A DNA stretch of 12,819 bases from an uncultured Collinsella sp. (GTDB taxonomy: Bacteria > Actinomycetota > Coriobacteriia > Coriobacteriales > Coriobacteriaceae), in contig CAJLLB010000050.1 of assembly GCA_905207425.1 (NCBI GenBank), positions 1 to 12,819 of the forward strand, given 5' to 3'. Each line of letters begins with the position of its first letter. Position 1 is the stretch's first letter. A program made the position numbers and the translations under genes. Below the pieces are notes generated by a model that saw only the letters and a list, made by a program, of their open reading frames with translations, had not been told where the DNA came from and searched no databases. Below are positions 1 through 7,060 of this stretch, piece by piece.

Positions 1-188
1 GCGGCAATCTGCCTTTCAGCTTCGGCGGCATGACCAGAAGGTCTATGCCGCCTTGCTTCAAGGCACCTTGCTCGCTCTGGCGGGTTTTCGCTGTCGGTAA
101 CGAATCATCGGCTATTTCGTTGCTGGTCAATATAAGATATTGATTTGCGTTAAACGGAATTCGATGTTCTTGAGGGTAGGGGATTTCT
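1..188. other. Unassigned region upstream of lspA
   Basis: No gene can be assigned here. One plus-strand frame is open from position 2 to a TAA at 98-100, and another from position 3 to about 146. Either could be the tail of a gene that begins before the window, but neither shows a recognisable motif. The stretch contains a strong hairpin (24-52, listed separately) and a direct repeat of CCTTGCT at 51-57 and 67-73. It becomes AT-rich near 127-160, as expected for a promoter region, but I could not pair a convincing -10 with a -35. Confidence 0.5.
24..52. repeat. Strong inverted repeat (stem-loop)
   Basis: GGCGGCAT at 24-31 is the exact reverse complement of ATGCCGCC at 45-52. Inside it, GACC (32-35) pairs with GGTC (40-43) around an AGAA loop, with one bulged T at 44. 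This gives 12 base pairs in total. No run of T follows on the plus strand, so it is not a typical intrinsic terminator. It could end the upstream transcript in a factor-assisted way, form an RNA-processing structure, or lie inside the tail of an upstream coding region. Confidence 0.6.
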
Positions 189-788
189 TTGGGTCGTTCT
201 GCGGATATGACGCCGCCTTTGCGTTGGCGGTTGGGTGTTGCTGGTGGCGTGGCGTTGGCCGTGCTGCTTGTTGACCAGCTGACCAAGCTTGCGGTTCGGG
301 CCGTGGGCGATGCGCTGCATGTGACTGTCATCCCCGGTGTGATCGACTTTATGTTTGTCCGCAATATCGGCGCTGCCTTTAGTATGGGTGAGGGGCATGG
401 CATCGCGTTTGCCGTGCTGGCGTTGGCGGTCATTATCGCTATTGCCGTGTACCTCGTTCGTGCGCCCCGGCTCGCCCATCTTGAGGTTGTGGGCATGGCG
501 ATGGTTGCGGGCGGTGCTATCGGCAACGCTATCGATCGTTTGGCCTTTGGCTTCGTGACCGATTTTATTGCCACCACCTTCATCGACTTCCCCGTCTTCA
601 ATGTGGCCGATATTGGCATTACCTTGGGCGTCGTGCTCGCCCTCTTCGGCTACATGTTCTTGAGCCCTGCGGCCCGCGAGGTCGATGCGACCGCCGAGCT
701 CAACGCCCGTGACGAGGCCCGTGCCAAGCGCAAGGCCCAGCAGCGTGGGGAGCGTGCCCGCAAGATTCGCGAAAGGAATGAGCGCTAA
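189..788 (+). CDS. lspA: Lipoprotein signal peptidase (signal peptidase II)
   Basis: LspA is an inner-membrane aspartyl protease (family A8) that cleaves the signal peptide of diacylated prolipoproteins just before the lipobox cysteine. The 199-residue protein shows the family signatures in order: VDQLTK at 28-33, FVRNIGAAFS at 56-65, GNAIDR at 112-117, VTDF at 123-126 and FNVAD at 137-141. The conserved aspartates of the last three blocks include the catalytic pair. About four hydrophobic segments are visible (roughly 15-33, 70-90, 99-115 and 142-158), followed by a highly charged Arg/Lys/Glu tail (161-199) longer than in many homologues. The start is the TTG at 189, because AGGGGA at 178-183 lies 5 bases upstream. 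The first in-frame ATG (207) would be 23 bases from that site. The stop overlaps the rluD start, so the two are probably co-translated. The lspA-rluD pairing is common in bacteria. Confidence 0.95.
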   Translation: MGRSADMTPPLRWRLGVAGGVALAVLLVDQLTKLAVRAVGDALHVTVIPGVIDFMFVRNIGAAFSMGEGHGIAFAVLALAVIIAIAVYLVRAPRLAHLEVVGMAMVAGGAIGNAIDRLAFGFVTDFIATTFIDFPVFNVADIGITLGVVLALFGYMFLSPAAREVDATAELNARDEARAKRKAQQRGERARKIRERNER

Positions 789-1801
789 TGGCCGACATCC
801 ATATTCTTGTTGCCGACGATGCCGCTGGTCAGCGCCTTGATGCCTATCTGGGCGCCAACGACGGCTGCCCCACGCGCTCTGCCTGCGCGCATCTGATCGA
901 GGGAGGCGCCGTTGCCGTCAATGGCGAGACCTGCCTGTCCAAAAAGTATGCCGTGCGCGCCGGCGATCGTATTTCGGTCGATTTGCCCGAGCTGCACGAT
1001 CCCACCGATGTGATTCCCGAGGCCATCCCGCTCGACATTCGCTATGAGGACGACTACCTTATCGTGCTCTCCAAGCAGCGCGGCCTGGTGTGCCATCCTG
1101 CACATGGTCATGAGAGCGGTACGCTCGCGAATGCCCTGGTCTATCACTGCGGTATCGACCATCTGGGCACCGTGCAGGGCGAGGACCGCCCCGGCATCGT
1201 GCATCGTTTGGATCGCGATACCTCGGGTCTCATGCTTGCGGCAAAGGACGACGACACCCAGCGCGCGCTCCAAAATCTCATCCGCACGCGTACGCTCGAT
1301 CGTCGTTATATCACGCTCGTTCACGGTCATATCGCTATGGATGAGGGCACCATTAACACCGGCATTGCGCGTTCTACGCGCGACCGTGTCAAGATGGCGG
1401 TTTCGGACGACCCTTTCGCGCGCCAGGCCATTACGACCTTTAAGGTCCTCGAGCGCTTCGATTCCACGCGTTTTGACGACGGCTATACGCTCGTCGAGTG
1501 CCATCTGTTTACGGGCCGCACACATCAGATTCGTGTGCATATGCGCCATATCAACCACGCCTGCGTGGGCGATCCACTCTACGGCAAGTGCGATGCACGC
1601 GCCGATCAGGGTCTGACCAGGCAATTCCTTCATTCCTGGCGCGTCGCATTCGACCATCCCGTGACGGGGGAGCGTATTGAGTGCCGCGATGAGCTGCCGT
1701 GGGATCTCGCTGCGGTTCTTGACGACCTGGCCCCGCGCTCGATTGGCCGCACCGCCGCCGGCGACGACATCGTCCCGCAGCTTGGCCTTCTCGAAGCCTA
1801 G
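788..1801 (+). CDS. rluD: RluA/RluD-family large-subunit rRNA pseudouridine synthase
   Basis: This enzyme isomerises specific uridines of RNA, usually 23S rRNA, to pseudouridine. The 337-residue protein has an N-terminal S4-type RNA-binding domain (about 12-70, with GQRLDAYL at 14-21). The RluA-type catalytic domain follows (about 85-300). The family signature HRLDRDTSGLML spans 139-150, and D142 of HRLD corresponds to the catalytic aspartate. The second signature, FTGRTHQIRVHM, is at 241-252, and GDPLYG is at 261-266. The start ATG at 788 shares its A with the lspA stop (TAATG), so it is probably translated by reinitiation. The domain layout (S4 plus catalytic) fits RluD/YlyB-type enzymes. 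The exact target uridines cannot be read from sequence, so RluD is the closest label and not a proven specificity. No terminator is visible after the stop. Confidence 0.93.
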   Translation: MADIHILVADDAAGQRLDAYLGANDGCPTRSACAHLIEGGAVAVNGETCLSKKYAVRAGDRISVDLPELHDPTDVIPEAIPLDIRYEDDYLIVLSKQRGLVCHPAHGHESGTLANALVYHCGIDHLGTVQGEDRPGIVHRLDRDTSGLMLAAKDDDTQRALQNLIRTRTLDRRYITLVHGHIAMDEGTINTGIARSTRDRVKMAVSDDPFARQAITTFKVLERFDSTRFDDGYTLVECHLFTGRTHQIRVHMRHINHACVGDPLYGKCDARADQGLTRQFLHSWRVAFDHPVTGERIECRDELPWDLAAVLDDLAPRSIGRTAAGDDIVPQLGLLEA

Positions 1802-1819
1802 CCGGTATTAGGTGGTTTC

Positions 1820-1849
1820 TTGAACTCGGTAAGCCTGCGGTAAGATATA
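1820..1849 (+). promoter_or_regulatory. Candidate sigma70-type promoter for the glycosyltransferase gene
   Basis: TTGAAC (1820-1825) resembles a -35 box, and the AT-rich TAAGATATA (1841-1849) holds overlapping -10 candidates. AGATAT at 1843-1848 gives a 17-base spacer. The expected start point is near 1855, leaving a short leader before the gene at 1884. The assignment rests on pattern matching only. Confidence 0.4.
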
Positions 1850-1883
1850 CGATTGTTTACGTAATGCGTTCCTGGGAGCCTGC

Positions 1884-3179
1884 ATGCTCGCCTTTTTACA
1901 AACCAACACACCCATCGTGATTTTCAACCAGATTGTCGTCACGCTGCTCACGGTCTGCTTTCTGTACCAGGTGGTCTTCTTTGTCATCGGTGCTCTTCGT
2001 GGCGAGGTCGCGCCTCCCAAGGCCAAAAAACTCCACCGCTATGCCTTCTTTATCGCGGCGCATAACGAGGAAGCCGTGATCGCCAACCTCGTACGCTCCA
2101 TCAAGGACCAGGATTATCCGTCCGAGCTCATCGAGGTCTTCGTGGTCGCCGATGCCTGCACCGACAACACGGCGCAGCTTGCGCGCGAGGCCGGTGCTAT
2201 TGTTTATGAGCGCAATGACCTGGCCCGTAAGGGCAAGAGCTGGGTCATGGACTTTGGTTTCGATCGCATTCTCAACGAGTATCCCGACACGTTTGAGGGT
2301 TACTTTATCTTCGATGCCGACAACGTTATCTCCCGCGATTACGTGTCTAAGATGAACGATGCCTTTGACCAGGGCTTCCATGTGGTCACGAGCTATCGCA
2401 ATTCCAAGAACTTCGGCAGCTCGTGGATCTCGGCAGCTAATGCCACTTGGTACCTGCGCGAGGCGCGCTTCCTCAACAACGCGCGTAATATCTGCAAGAC
2501 GTCCTGCGCTGTCTCGGGTTCGGGCTATCTCATCTCCGCCAGCGTTATCGAGGGCATGCACGGCTGGCAGTTCCATACGCTGACCGAGGATATCCAGTTC
2601 ACCACGTTCTGCGCCATTCACGGCATTCGCATTGGCTATGCGCCGGCGGAGTTCTTTGACGAACAGCCCGTGACGTTTAAGGCGTCCTGGAAACAGCGCA
2701 TGCGTTGGACCAAGGGCTTCTACCAGGTGTTCTTTACCTACGGTAAGCACCTGGTCAAGTCGACGTTCCGCTATCATCGCTTTGCTGCCTACGACATGTT
2801 TATGACCATCGCTCCGGGCATGCTGCTGTCCCTGATCTCCATGCTCGCCAACGCGACCTTCCTCATCGTGGGCGGACTTTCGCATGGCTTCTTGGCCACC
2901 GAGGTCGAGATGCAGGCTTGTGCCGCCTCGCTCATTATGACCTTCGCGATGATGTACCAGACCTTCTTTATCCTGGCGCTACTCACCACCATCTTCGAGT
3001 ACAAGCATATTCACTGCGCGCAAAAGTGGCGTTTGGTGACCAACCTATTTACCTTCCCGATCTTTATGTTCAGCTATATTCCCATCACGGTGGCGGCCCT
3101 GTTCCTAAAGGTCGACTGGGTCCCGACGCAGCACGCCGTCAACGTTACCCTCGACGAGGTCATGCAAGGCGCCAAATAA
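1884..3179 (+). CDS. Membrane-embedded processive-type family 2 glycosyltransferase
   Basis: This is a GT2 enzyme of the hyaluronan/cellulose/poly-GlcNAc synthase type, 431 residues. It would transfer a sugar from a nucleotide sugar at the cytoplasmic face of the membrane and possibly extrude the product. An N-terminal membrane segment (about 12-37) precedes the catalytic domain (about 52-285). Visible motifs are AAHNEEAV (58-65), VVADACTDN (87-95), the metal-binding DAD (144-146), the catalytic-base motif TED (234-236) and QRMRW (271-275). The last two are hallmarks of processive GT2 enzymes. Three or four hydrophobic segments follow (about 305-332, 345-371, 386-408). ATG 1884 is preceded by TGGGAG at 1873-1878. 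A terminator directly follows the stop, so the gene is probably monocistronic. No export, acyltransferase or polymer-modifying gene lies beside it, so the product is unknown. A glycolipid synthase is an alternative to an exopolysaccharide synthase. Confidence 0.85.
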   Translation: MLAFLQTNTPIVIFNQIVVTLLTVCFLYQVVFFVIGALRGEVAPPKAKKLHRYAFFIAAHNEEAVIANLVRSIKDQDYPSELIEVFVVADACTDNTAQLAREAGAIVYERNDLARKGKSWVMDFGFDRILNEYPDTFEGYFIFDADNVISRDYVSKMNDAFDQGFHVVTSYRNSKNFGSSWISAANATWYLREARFLNNARNICKTSCAVSGSGYLISASVIEGMHGWQFHTLTEDIQFTTFCAIHGIRIGYAPAEFFDEQPVTFKASWKQRMRWTKGFYQVFFTYGKHLVKSTFRYHRFAAYDMFMTIAPGMLLSLISMLANATFLIVGGLSHGFLATEVEMQACAASLIMTFAMMYQTFFILALLTTIFEYKHIHCAQKWRLVTNLFTFPIFMFSYIPITVAALFLKVDWVPTQHAVNVTLDEVMQGAK

Positions 3180-3187
3180 CCACCACC

Positions 3188-3229
3188 AAAACCACCACAA
3201 AGGGGACAGGCACTTTTGTGGTGGTTTTT
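3188..3229 (+). terminator. Intrinsic terminator after the glycosyltransferase gene
   Basis: The left arm (3188-3201) and right arm (3215-3228) form a perfect 14-bp stem around a 13-base loop. The right arm ends in a run of T (3225-3229). The left arm starts with four A, so the structure could also act on the minus strand. The loop holds GGGGACAGGCAC, which is discussed as a finding. The structure starts 9 bases after the stop codon. Confidence 0.87.
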
Positions 3230-3260
3230 GCTTTCGAGTAGCTGCCCAAGGAGGTGCACG

Positions 3261-3683
3261 ATGCCCTACATCCCATTTTGGATTTGCATCTTTGCCGGTG
3301 CGTTGGTTGATGCCCGTGAGCGACGGTTTCCCAATGAGCTTGCCGGCGTGTGTGCGGTGGCGGCGTTGGCAGGCGTCTGGCTCGACAAGGGCGTTACCAC
3401 GGCGCTTGACCACGCCGGTCTTGCGGTCATCGTCTACCTTGCCCTTGTGCTCACTGAGTCGCTCTGGCGGCGCCTTCGCCACGCCCCCGGCATCGGCATG
3501 GGGGACGTCAAGGCGCTCTTCGCGCTTTGCACGCTTGACCCTCTGGGCGGCATCGTGGCATTTGCCGTCGCGCTCCTGGTCCTTGCCCTCTCCTGCCTCT
3601 TCACAAAATCGCGCTCCCTGCCATTGCTCCCGTTTTTGGTGCCGATTTTTGCCATAATCGAGTGCGTGGGTAGTACGGTGTAA
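3261..3683 (+). CDS. Minimal A24-family prepilin peptidase
   Basis: This is a membrane aspartyl protease of family A24, which removes the leader peptide of type IV-like prepilins. The 140-residue protein carries both active-site regions: DARERRFPNE at 17-26 (first aspartate D17) and GMGDVKALFA at 79-88 (second aspartate D82). These match the D-x(n)-P-N and G-x-G-D-x-K signatures. About four hydrophobic segments are present. It lacks the N-terminal methyltransferase domain of PilD-type enzymes and so resembles the short CpaA/TadV type. The ATG at 3261 is chosen because a near-perfect AAGGAGGT (3248-3255) ends 5 bases upstream. A longer frame opening at 3216 begins inside the terminator and is rejected. 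No pilin, ATPase or secretin gene is in the window, so the substrate is unknown; a Tad or type IV pilus elsewhere in the genome is likely. Confidence 0.85.
   Translation: MPYIPFWICIFAGALVDARERRFPNELAGVCAVAALAGVWLDKGVTTALDHAGLAVIVYLALVLTESLWRRLRHAPGIGMGDVKALFALCTLDPLGGIVAFAVALLVLALSCLFTKSRSLPLLPFLVPIFAIIECVGSTV
3650..3658 (+). promoter_or_regulatory. Candidate extended -10 promoter for the dGTPase gene
   Basis: TGCCATAAT has the TGn extension and a 5-of-6 match to TATAAT (CATAAT at 3653-3658). No good -35 is visible, which extended -10 promoters tolerate. It lies inside the end of the prepilin peptidase gene. Transcription would begin near 3665, about 50 bases before the next start codon. Confidence 0.4.
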
Positions 3684-3714
3684 CCGTTTGCGCGCCCTTT
3701 TTAAGGAGCATGCC

Positions 3715-4962
3715 ATGGCAATTAATCAAGAAACAGCCGCCATCAAGGCGCGCATGGATCGCATTCCCGCGGCGTTGTCGCCCGATCTGGTCGAGCGTAT
3801 TGCCGCCGACCGCGCCTCGGGTGTCGTCAACCCGTATCGTTGCAACGACGATCAGGTCATTCGTCGTATTGATCGCGCTGCCGACAAAGGCACGCTCATG
3901 CGTCCGGCATTTATGCGCGATACCGAAAAGATACTTCATCTTCCGTCGTACACCCGTTATGCAGGTAAAACGCAGGTCTTTAGCTTCCGTAGCAATGACG
4001 ATCTGTCACGCCGCGGTTTGCACGTGCAGCTTGTCTCCCGCATTGCGCGCGATATCGGTCGCGCCTTGGGGCTCAATTGCGATTTGATCGAGGCGATTGG
4101 CCTGGGTCACGACTTGGGACACACGCCTTTCGGCCATGCCGGCGAGCGCTTCCTCAACGATATCTATCATGAGCGTACGGGGCGTTATTTTTTCCATAAC
4201 GTGCAGTCGGTCCGAGTGCTCGACACGCTGTATGGCCGCAACGTGTCGCTCCAGACGCTTGACGGCGTGCTATGCCATAACGGCGAGTACGAGCAGCGTG
4301 TGTTTGAGCTCTCGGACATGAGTTCTTTTGACCAGTTTGACCAGACGGTTGAGGATTGCATTGCCACGGGCTATAGCGCAATTGAGCATCTGCGTCCTAT
4401 GACGCTCGAAGGCTGCGTCGTTCGCATCTCGGATATTCTTGCCTGCGTCGGTCGCGCCCGCCAGGATGCGATCGCGGCTGGCCTGCTTTCGCCCGACGCT
4501 TTTGATGATGGCCGGGGCGGTGCCTACAACAGTTGGATCCTCACGCACGCTTCCATCGATATCGTTGAGCACAGCTATGGTAAGCCGCGCATCGAGATGA
4601 GCGAGGACCTGTTTGAGGAAATCCGCCGAGCCAAGCGCGAGAACTACGAGAAGATCTATAGCAAGGGTGGTATCGAAGGCGATTCCGAGGTGGAGCTGCG
4701 TGAGGCGTTCGAAAAGCTCTACGACCGTTGCCTGCGGGATCTAAACAGTGGTGACGAGTCCTCGTACATCTTTAAGCACCATATTTCGCGCATCGAGCAG
4801 CAGCTTTCCTACTACGATCGCGCCTATGCCTGGCAGAATGATAAGGACCAGGCGGTCGTGGATTACATTGCGAGCATGACGGACGGTTATTTCTGCGAGC
4901 TCACGAGCAAGCTGTTTCCGGGATTGAAGTTTCCGCACCGTACCTATATTAACGAACGGTAG
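3715..4962 (+). CDS. dgt: dGTPase-like HD-domain triphosphohydrolase
   Basis: This metal-dependent HD hydrolase converts dGTP (or other dNTPs) to the deoxynucleoside plus triphosphate, and so limits the dNTP pool. In the 415-residue protein, the HD metal ligands are visible as H103, H132-D133 (in GLGHDLGHTPFGHAGE, 129-144) and D240 (in RISD). Further family-typical blocks are SFRSNDDLSRRGLHVQL (90-106, first HD histidine and the preceding basic segment), FFHNVQSVRVLD (159-170) and CHNGEYEQRV (187-196). The start is the ATG at 3715, six bases after AAGGAG (3703-3708). An upstream TTG at 3688 in the same frame overlaps this ribosome site and is rejected. It follows the prepilin peptidase gene by 31 bases but probably has its own promoter. 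Substrate preference cannot be read from the sequence, and some homologues act on several dNTPs. Confidence 0.9.
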   Translation: MAINQETAAIKARMDRIPAALSPDLVERIAADRASGVVNPYRCNDDQVIRRIDRAADKGTLMRPAFMRDTEKILHLPSYTRYAGKTQVFSFRSNDDLSRRGLHVQLVSRIARDIGRALGLNCDLIEAIGLGHDLGHTPFGHAGERFLNDIYHERTGRYFFHNVQSVRVLDTLYGRNVSLQTLDGVLCHNGEYEQRVFELSDMSSFDQFDQTVEDCIATGYSAIEHLRPMTLEGCVVRISDILACVGRARQDAIAAGLLSPDAFDDGRGGAYNSWILTHASIDIVEHSYGKPRIEMSEDLFEEIRRAKRENYEKIYSKGGIEGDSEVELREAFEKLYDRCLRDLNSGDESSYIFKHHISRIEQQLSYYDRAYAWQNDKDQAVVDYIASMTDGYFCELTSKLFPGLKFPHRTYINER

Positions 4963-4977
4963 TTCGTATCTATTAGG

Positions 4978-4983
4978 TATACT
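4978..4983 (+). promoter_or_regulatory. Candidate -10 box upstream of rarA
   Basis: TATACT is a 5-of-6 match to the sigma70 -10 consensus in the AT-rich 60-base gap between dgt and rarA. No convincing -35 is found 15-19 bases upstream. A start point near 4990 would give a leader of about 30 bases. Confidence 0.3.
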
Positions 4984-5022
4984 GTTAGTGGATAACTTTT
5001 TTGATTGATGCACGGGATGGCT

Positions 5023-6372
5023 ATGGACGACCTTTTTTCTGCTTCGACGCGCGAGCGTTCCTTTCAGAATGCGCCGCTTGCGGTGCGCATGCGCCCCAAT
5101 TCGCTCGACGAGTATGTGGGCCAGCAAAAGGCCGTCGGTAAGGGCTCATGGTTGCGTGCCGCGATCGAGCACGATGTGCTTTCGAGCGTGATACTGTACG
5201 GGCCGGCCGGTACGGGCAAGACGACGCTGGCCCACATTATCGCCAACCATACCAAGAGTGAGTTTGTCGAGGTCAGCGCCGTCACGGGTACCGTGAAGGA
5301 CCTGCGTCGCGTGATCGACGAGGCAAAGACGCGTCTGAATACGTACGACCGTCGCACCATCCTGTTTATCGACGAGATTCATCGCTTTTCGAAGTCACAG
5401 CAGGATGCATTGCTGCATGCGGTTGAGAACCGTACCGTCATTATGATTGGTGCCACGACGGAGAACCCGTACTTCGAGGTCAACTCGGCGTTGCTCTCGC
5501 GTGGTCGTGTGGTGGAACTTGAACACCTTAAGGACGAGGACATAGCCACGCTGATCGAGCGTGCGCTCGAGGCTCCGCATGGCCTGAACGGTAAGTTCTC
5601 GGCCGATGAGGATACGGTCAAGACCATTTGTACGCTGGCCGCGGGTGATGCACGCTCGGCCCTGACGACACTTGAGCTGGCGAGCGAGATTGCCGTCACG
5701 CGTCCCGATACCGAGGGAACGCCAGCGCCGTCGGCGGGGGAGCGCTATCCCATCACCGTGGATGACGTAAAGATTGCCAACCCGCGTCGCGGCTTTACGT
5801 ATGACAAAAACGGTGACATGCACTACGACATCATCAGTGCGTTCATCAAGTCCATGCGCGGTAGCGACCCCGATGCCACGGTCTACTGGCTTGCGCGCAT
5901 GATCGATGCAGGGGAGGATCCTAAGTTTATCGCCCGTCGCATTATGATTCATGCCTCTGAGGACGTTGGCAACGCTGACCCGCAGGCGCTTCTTATAGCG
6001 CATGCTGCGTTTAAATCTGCCGAGGTTATTGGCTATCCCGAGTGCCGTATTAACCTCGCGCAGGCTGCGCTCTATGTTTGTTTGGCGCCTAAGTCCAATG
6101 CGTGTGAGGCTTCGATCGATGCGGCGCTGGCCGATATCCATTCTAGTGGGCTTCGCGAGGTGCCTAGTTATCTGCGCGATCGCCATCGCCCGGGCAGCGA
6201 TGATTACGGTGTGTATAAGTATCCACATGATTATCCCGAAGGCTGGGTCGATCAGCGCTATTTGCCCGAGGGACTGGAGCGCGGCGCGTTCTGGCAGCCT
6301 GCTGGCCGCGGTTGGGAAGAATGGCGCGTAGAGCAAAGCGAACGCGACCGCAGCGGGAATGCACCGAAGTAG
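5023..6372 (+). CDS. rarA: Replication-associated recombination protein A (AAA+ ATPase)
   Basis: RarA (also MgsA or YcaJ) is a clamp-loader-like AAA+ ATPase that acts at stalled replication forks and ssDNA gaps. In the 449-residue protein, LAVRMRPNSLDEYVGQ (19-34) is the typical N-terminal block. Walker A is GPAGTGKTT at 60-68, Walker B is ILFIDEIH at 113-120, sensor 1 is GATTENP at 143-149 and the arginine finger is R160 in ALLSR. The C-terminal tetramerisation domain includes KNGDMHYDIISAFIKSMRGS (262-281) and RMIDAGEDPKFIARR (292-306). The start is uncertain: ATGs at 5008, 5017 and 5023 and a TTG at 5005 share the frame. I prefer 5023 because GGGA (5014-5017) is the only ribosome-site-like stretch and MDDLF is a usual family N-terminus. 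Short inserts such as 229-241 are Pro/Gly-rich linkers. Confidence 0.93.
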   Translation: MDDLFSASTRERSFQNAPLAVRMRPNSLDEYVGQQKAVGKGSWLRAAIEHDVLSSVILYGPAGTGKTTLAHIIANHTKSEFVEVSAVTGTVKDLRRVIDEAKTRLNTYDRRTILFIDEIHRFSKSQQDALLHAVENRTVIMIGATTENPYFEVNSALLSRGRVVELEHLKDEDIATLIERALEAPHGLNGKFSADEDTVKTICTLAAGDARSALTTLELASEIAVTRPDTEGTPAPSAGERYPITVDDVKIANPRRGFTYDKNGDMHYDIISAFIKSMRGSDPDATVYWLARMIDAGEDPKFIARRIMIHASEDVGNADPQALLIAHAAFKSAEVIGYPECRINLAQAALYVCLAPKSNACEASIDAALADIHSSGLREVPSYLRDRHRPGSDDYGVYKYPHDYPEGWVDQRYLPEGLERGAFWQPAGRGWEEWRVEQSERDRSGNAPK

Positions 6373-6414
6373 CTGCTGATAATTTTGTTCCACGTTGCTG
6401 CTCTTGGCATGTTC

Positions 6415-6432
6415 GGTCCCCTTTGGGGTACC
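6415..6432. repeat. GC-rich imperfect palindrome upstream of the sigma operon
   Basis: GGTCCCC (6415-6421) pairs with GGGG-T-ACC (6425-6432) around a TTT loop, with one bulged T. It lies in the 100-base gap between rarA and the DUF948 gene, about 40 bases before the latter's start codon. There is no T-run after it, so it is not a terminator. A protein-binding site or a 5' leader structure is possible. Confidence 0.35.
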
Positions 6433-6472
6433 ATGGAAACCGTCTGTATTTCGATTCCTTTGGGAGGCTTGT

Positions 6473-7060
6473 ATGAGTCCCATTCAAATCGCCTTGCTGT
6501 TGCTCGCCGTTGCCGGCGTGTGGGCTATCGTTGAGCTCGCGCTTACCCTGCGCAAGACCCGCACCGTTGTCGACTCGCTCGATAAGACCGTGAACGACCT
6601 CAACAACACCATCGCCGAGGCTCAGCCTGTGGTGGCAAAGCTCGATGGCGCTGTCGATGAGCTTACGCCGGCGCTTGCCCAGATGGAGCCGCTGCTTAAG
6701 TCGAGCAAGACCGCGGTCGATGCCCTGACGTCCAACCTTGTTGAGGTTGAGGCCGTCGTTCGCGACATTTCCGAGGTCACGGGCAGTGTGGCCGAGGCCA
6801 GCAGCGCCGTGTCGAGCGTGACTGATTCTGCCGCCGGTGCTGTGCAGAAGCTCTTCAATAAGGTGAAGGCTCCTGCAGCCGACGCCGATCGCAAGCTCGC
6901 CGCTGCCGCTGCGGAGGCCGAGCAGCCTACCGAGCGCGTCCTAATTGGCGAGGACGAGGTCGCCGCGGGCGACGATGATGGTCAGAAGTCTGTATCCAAG
7001 CCGGCTCAGTATTACACCTATACGCCCGCCGAGACCTCTGAGGAGTCCTGCGATGAGTAG
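6473..7060 (+). CDS. DUF948-type membrane-anchored coiled-coil protein
   Basis: This 195-residue protein has an N-terminal membrane segment (about 4-24). Heptad-like, Val/Leu/Asp-rich sequence follows (about 30-130), with repeated blocks such as SLDKTVNDLNNTIAEAQ and KLDGAVDELTPALAQMEP, typical of DUF948 proteins. An Ala-rich stretch (134-150) and an acidic tail ending in YYTYTPAETSEESCDE complete it. Molecular function is not established. As general knowledge, DUF948 genes sit near alaS in many Actinobacteria, and Bacillus subtilis YtxG, which I recall as belonging to this family, is in the SigB general-stress regulon. The start ATG 6473 follows GGGAGG (6462-6467) by 5 bases; a longer frame from 6395 has no ribosome site. 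Its last 8 bases overlap the next gene, so it heads the sigma operon. Confidence 0.85.
   Translation: MSPIQIALLLLAVAGVWAIVELALTLRKTRTVVDSLDKTVNDLNNTIAEAQPVVAKLDGAVDELTPALAQMEPLLKSSKTAVDALTSNLVEVEAVVRDISEVTGSVAEASSAVSSVTDSAAGAVQKLFNKVKAPAADADRKLAAAAAEAEQPTERVLIGEDEVAAGDDDGQKSVSKPAQYYTYTPAETSEESCDE

Noticed and set aside
131-150. TATAAG / TTGATT as promoter boxes for lspA.
   Set aside because: No partner box with 15-19 base spacing was found, so a promoter is likely in this AT-rich stretch but not placed.
6404-6450. Promoter for the sigma operon: TTGGCA (6404-6409) with TACCAT (6429-6434), or TTGGGG (6423-6428) with TGTATT (6445-6450). A SigB-type GTTT...GGGTA site was also considered.
   Set aside because: The first pair has a 19-base spacer and the second has a weak -35. 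No GTTT box lies at the right distance from GGGTAC, so none is strong enough to call.
5395-6483. A 362-residue minus-strand frame opposite rarA, and similar frames opposite rluD (785-1657) and the glycosyltransferase gene (1896-2885).
   Set aside because: All lie opposite well-supported genes, lack ribosome sites that I could see, and show no domain signatures.
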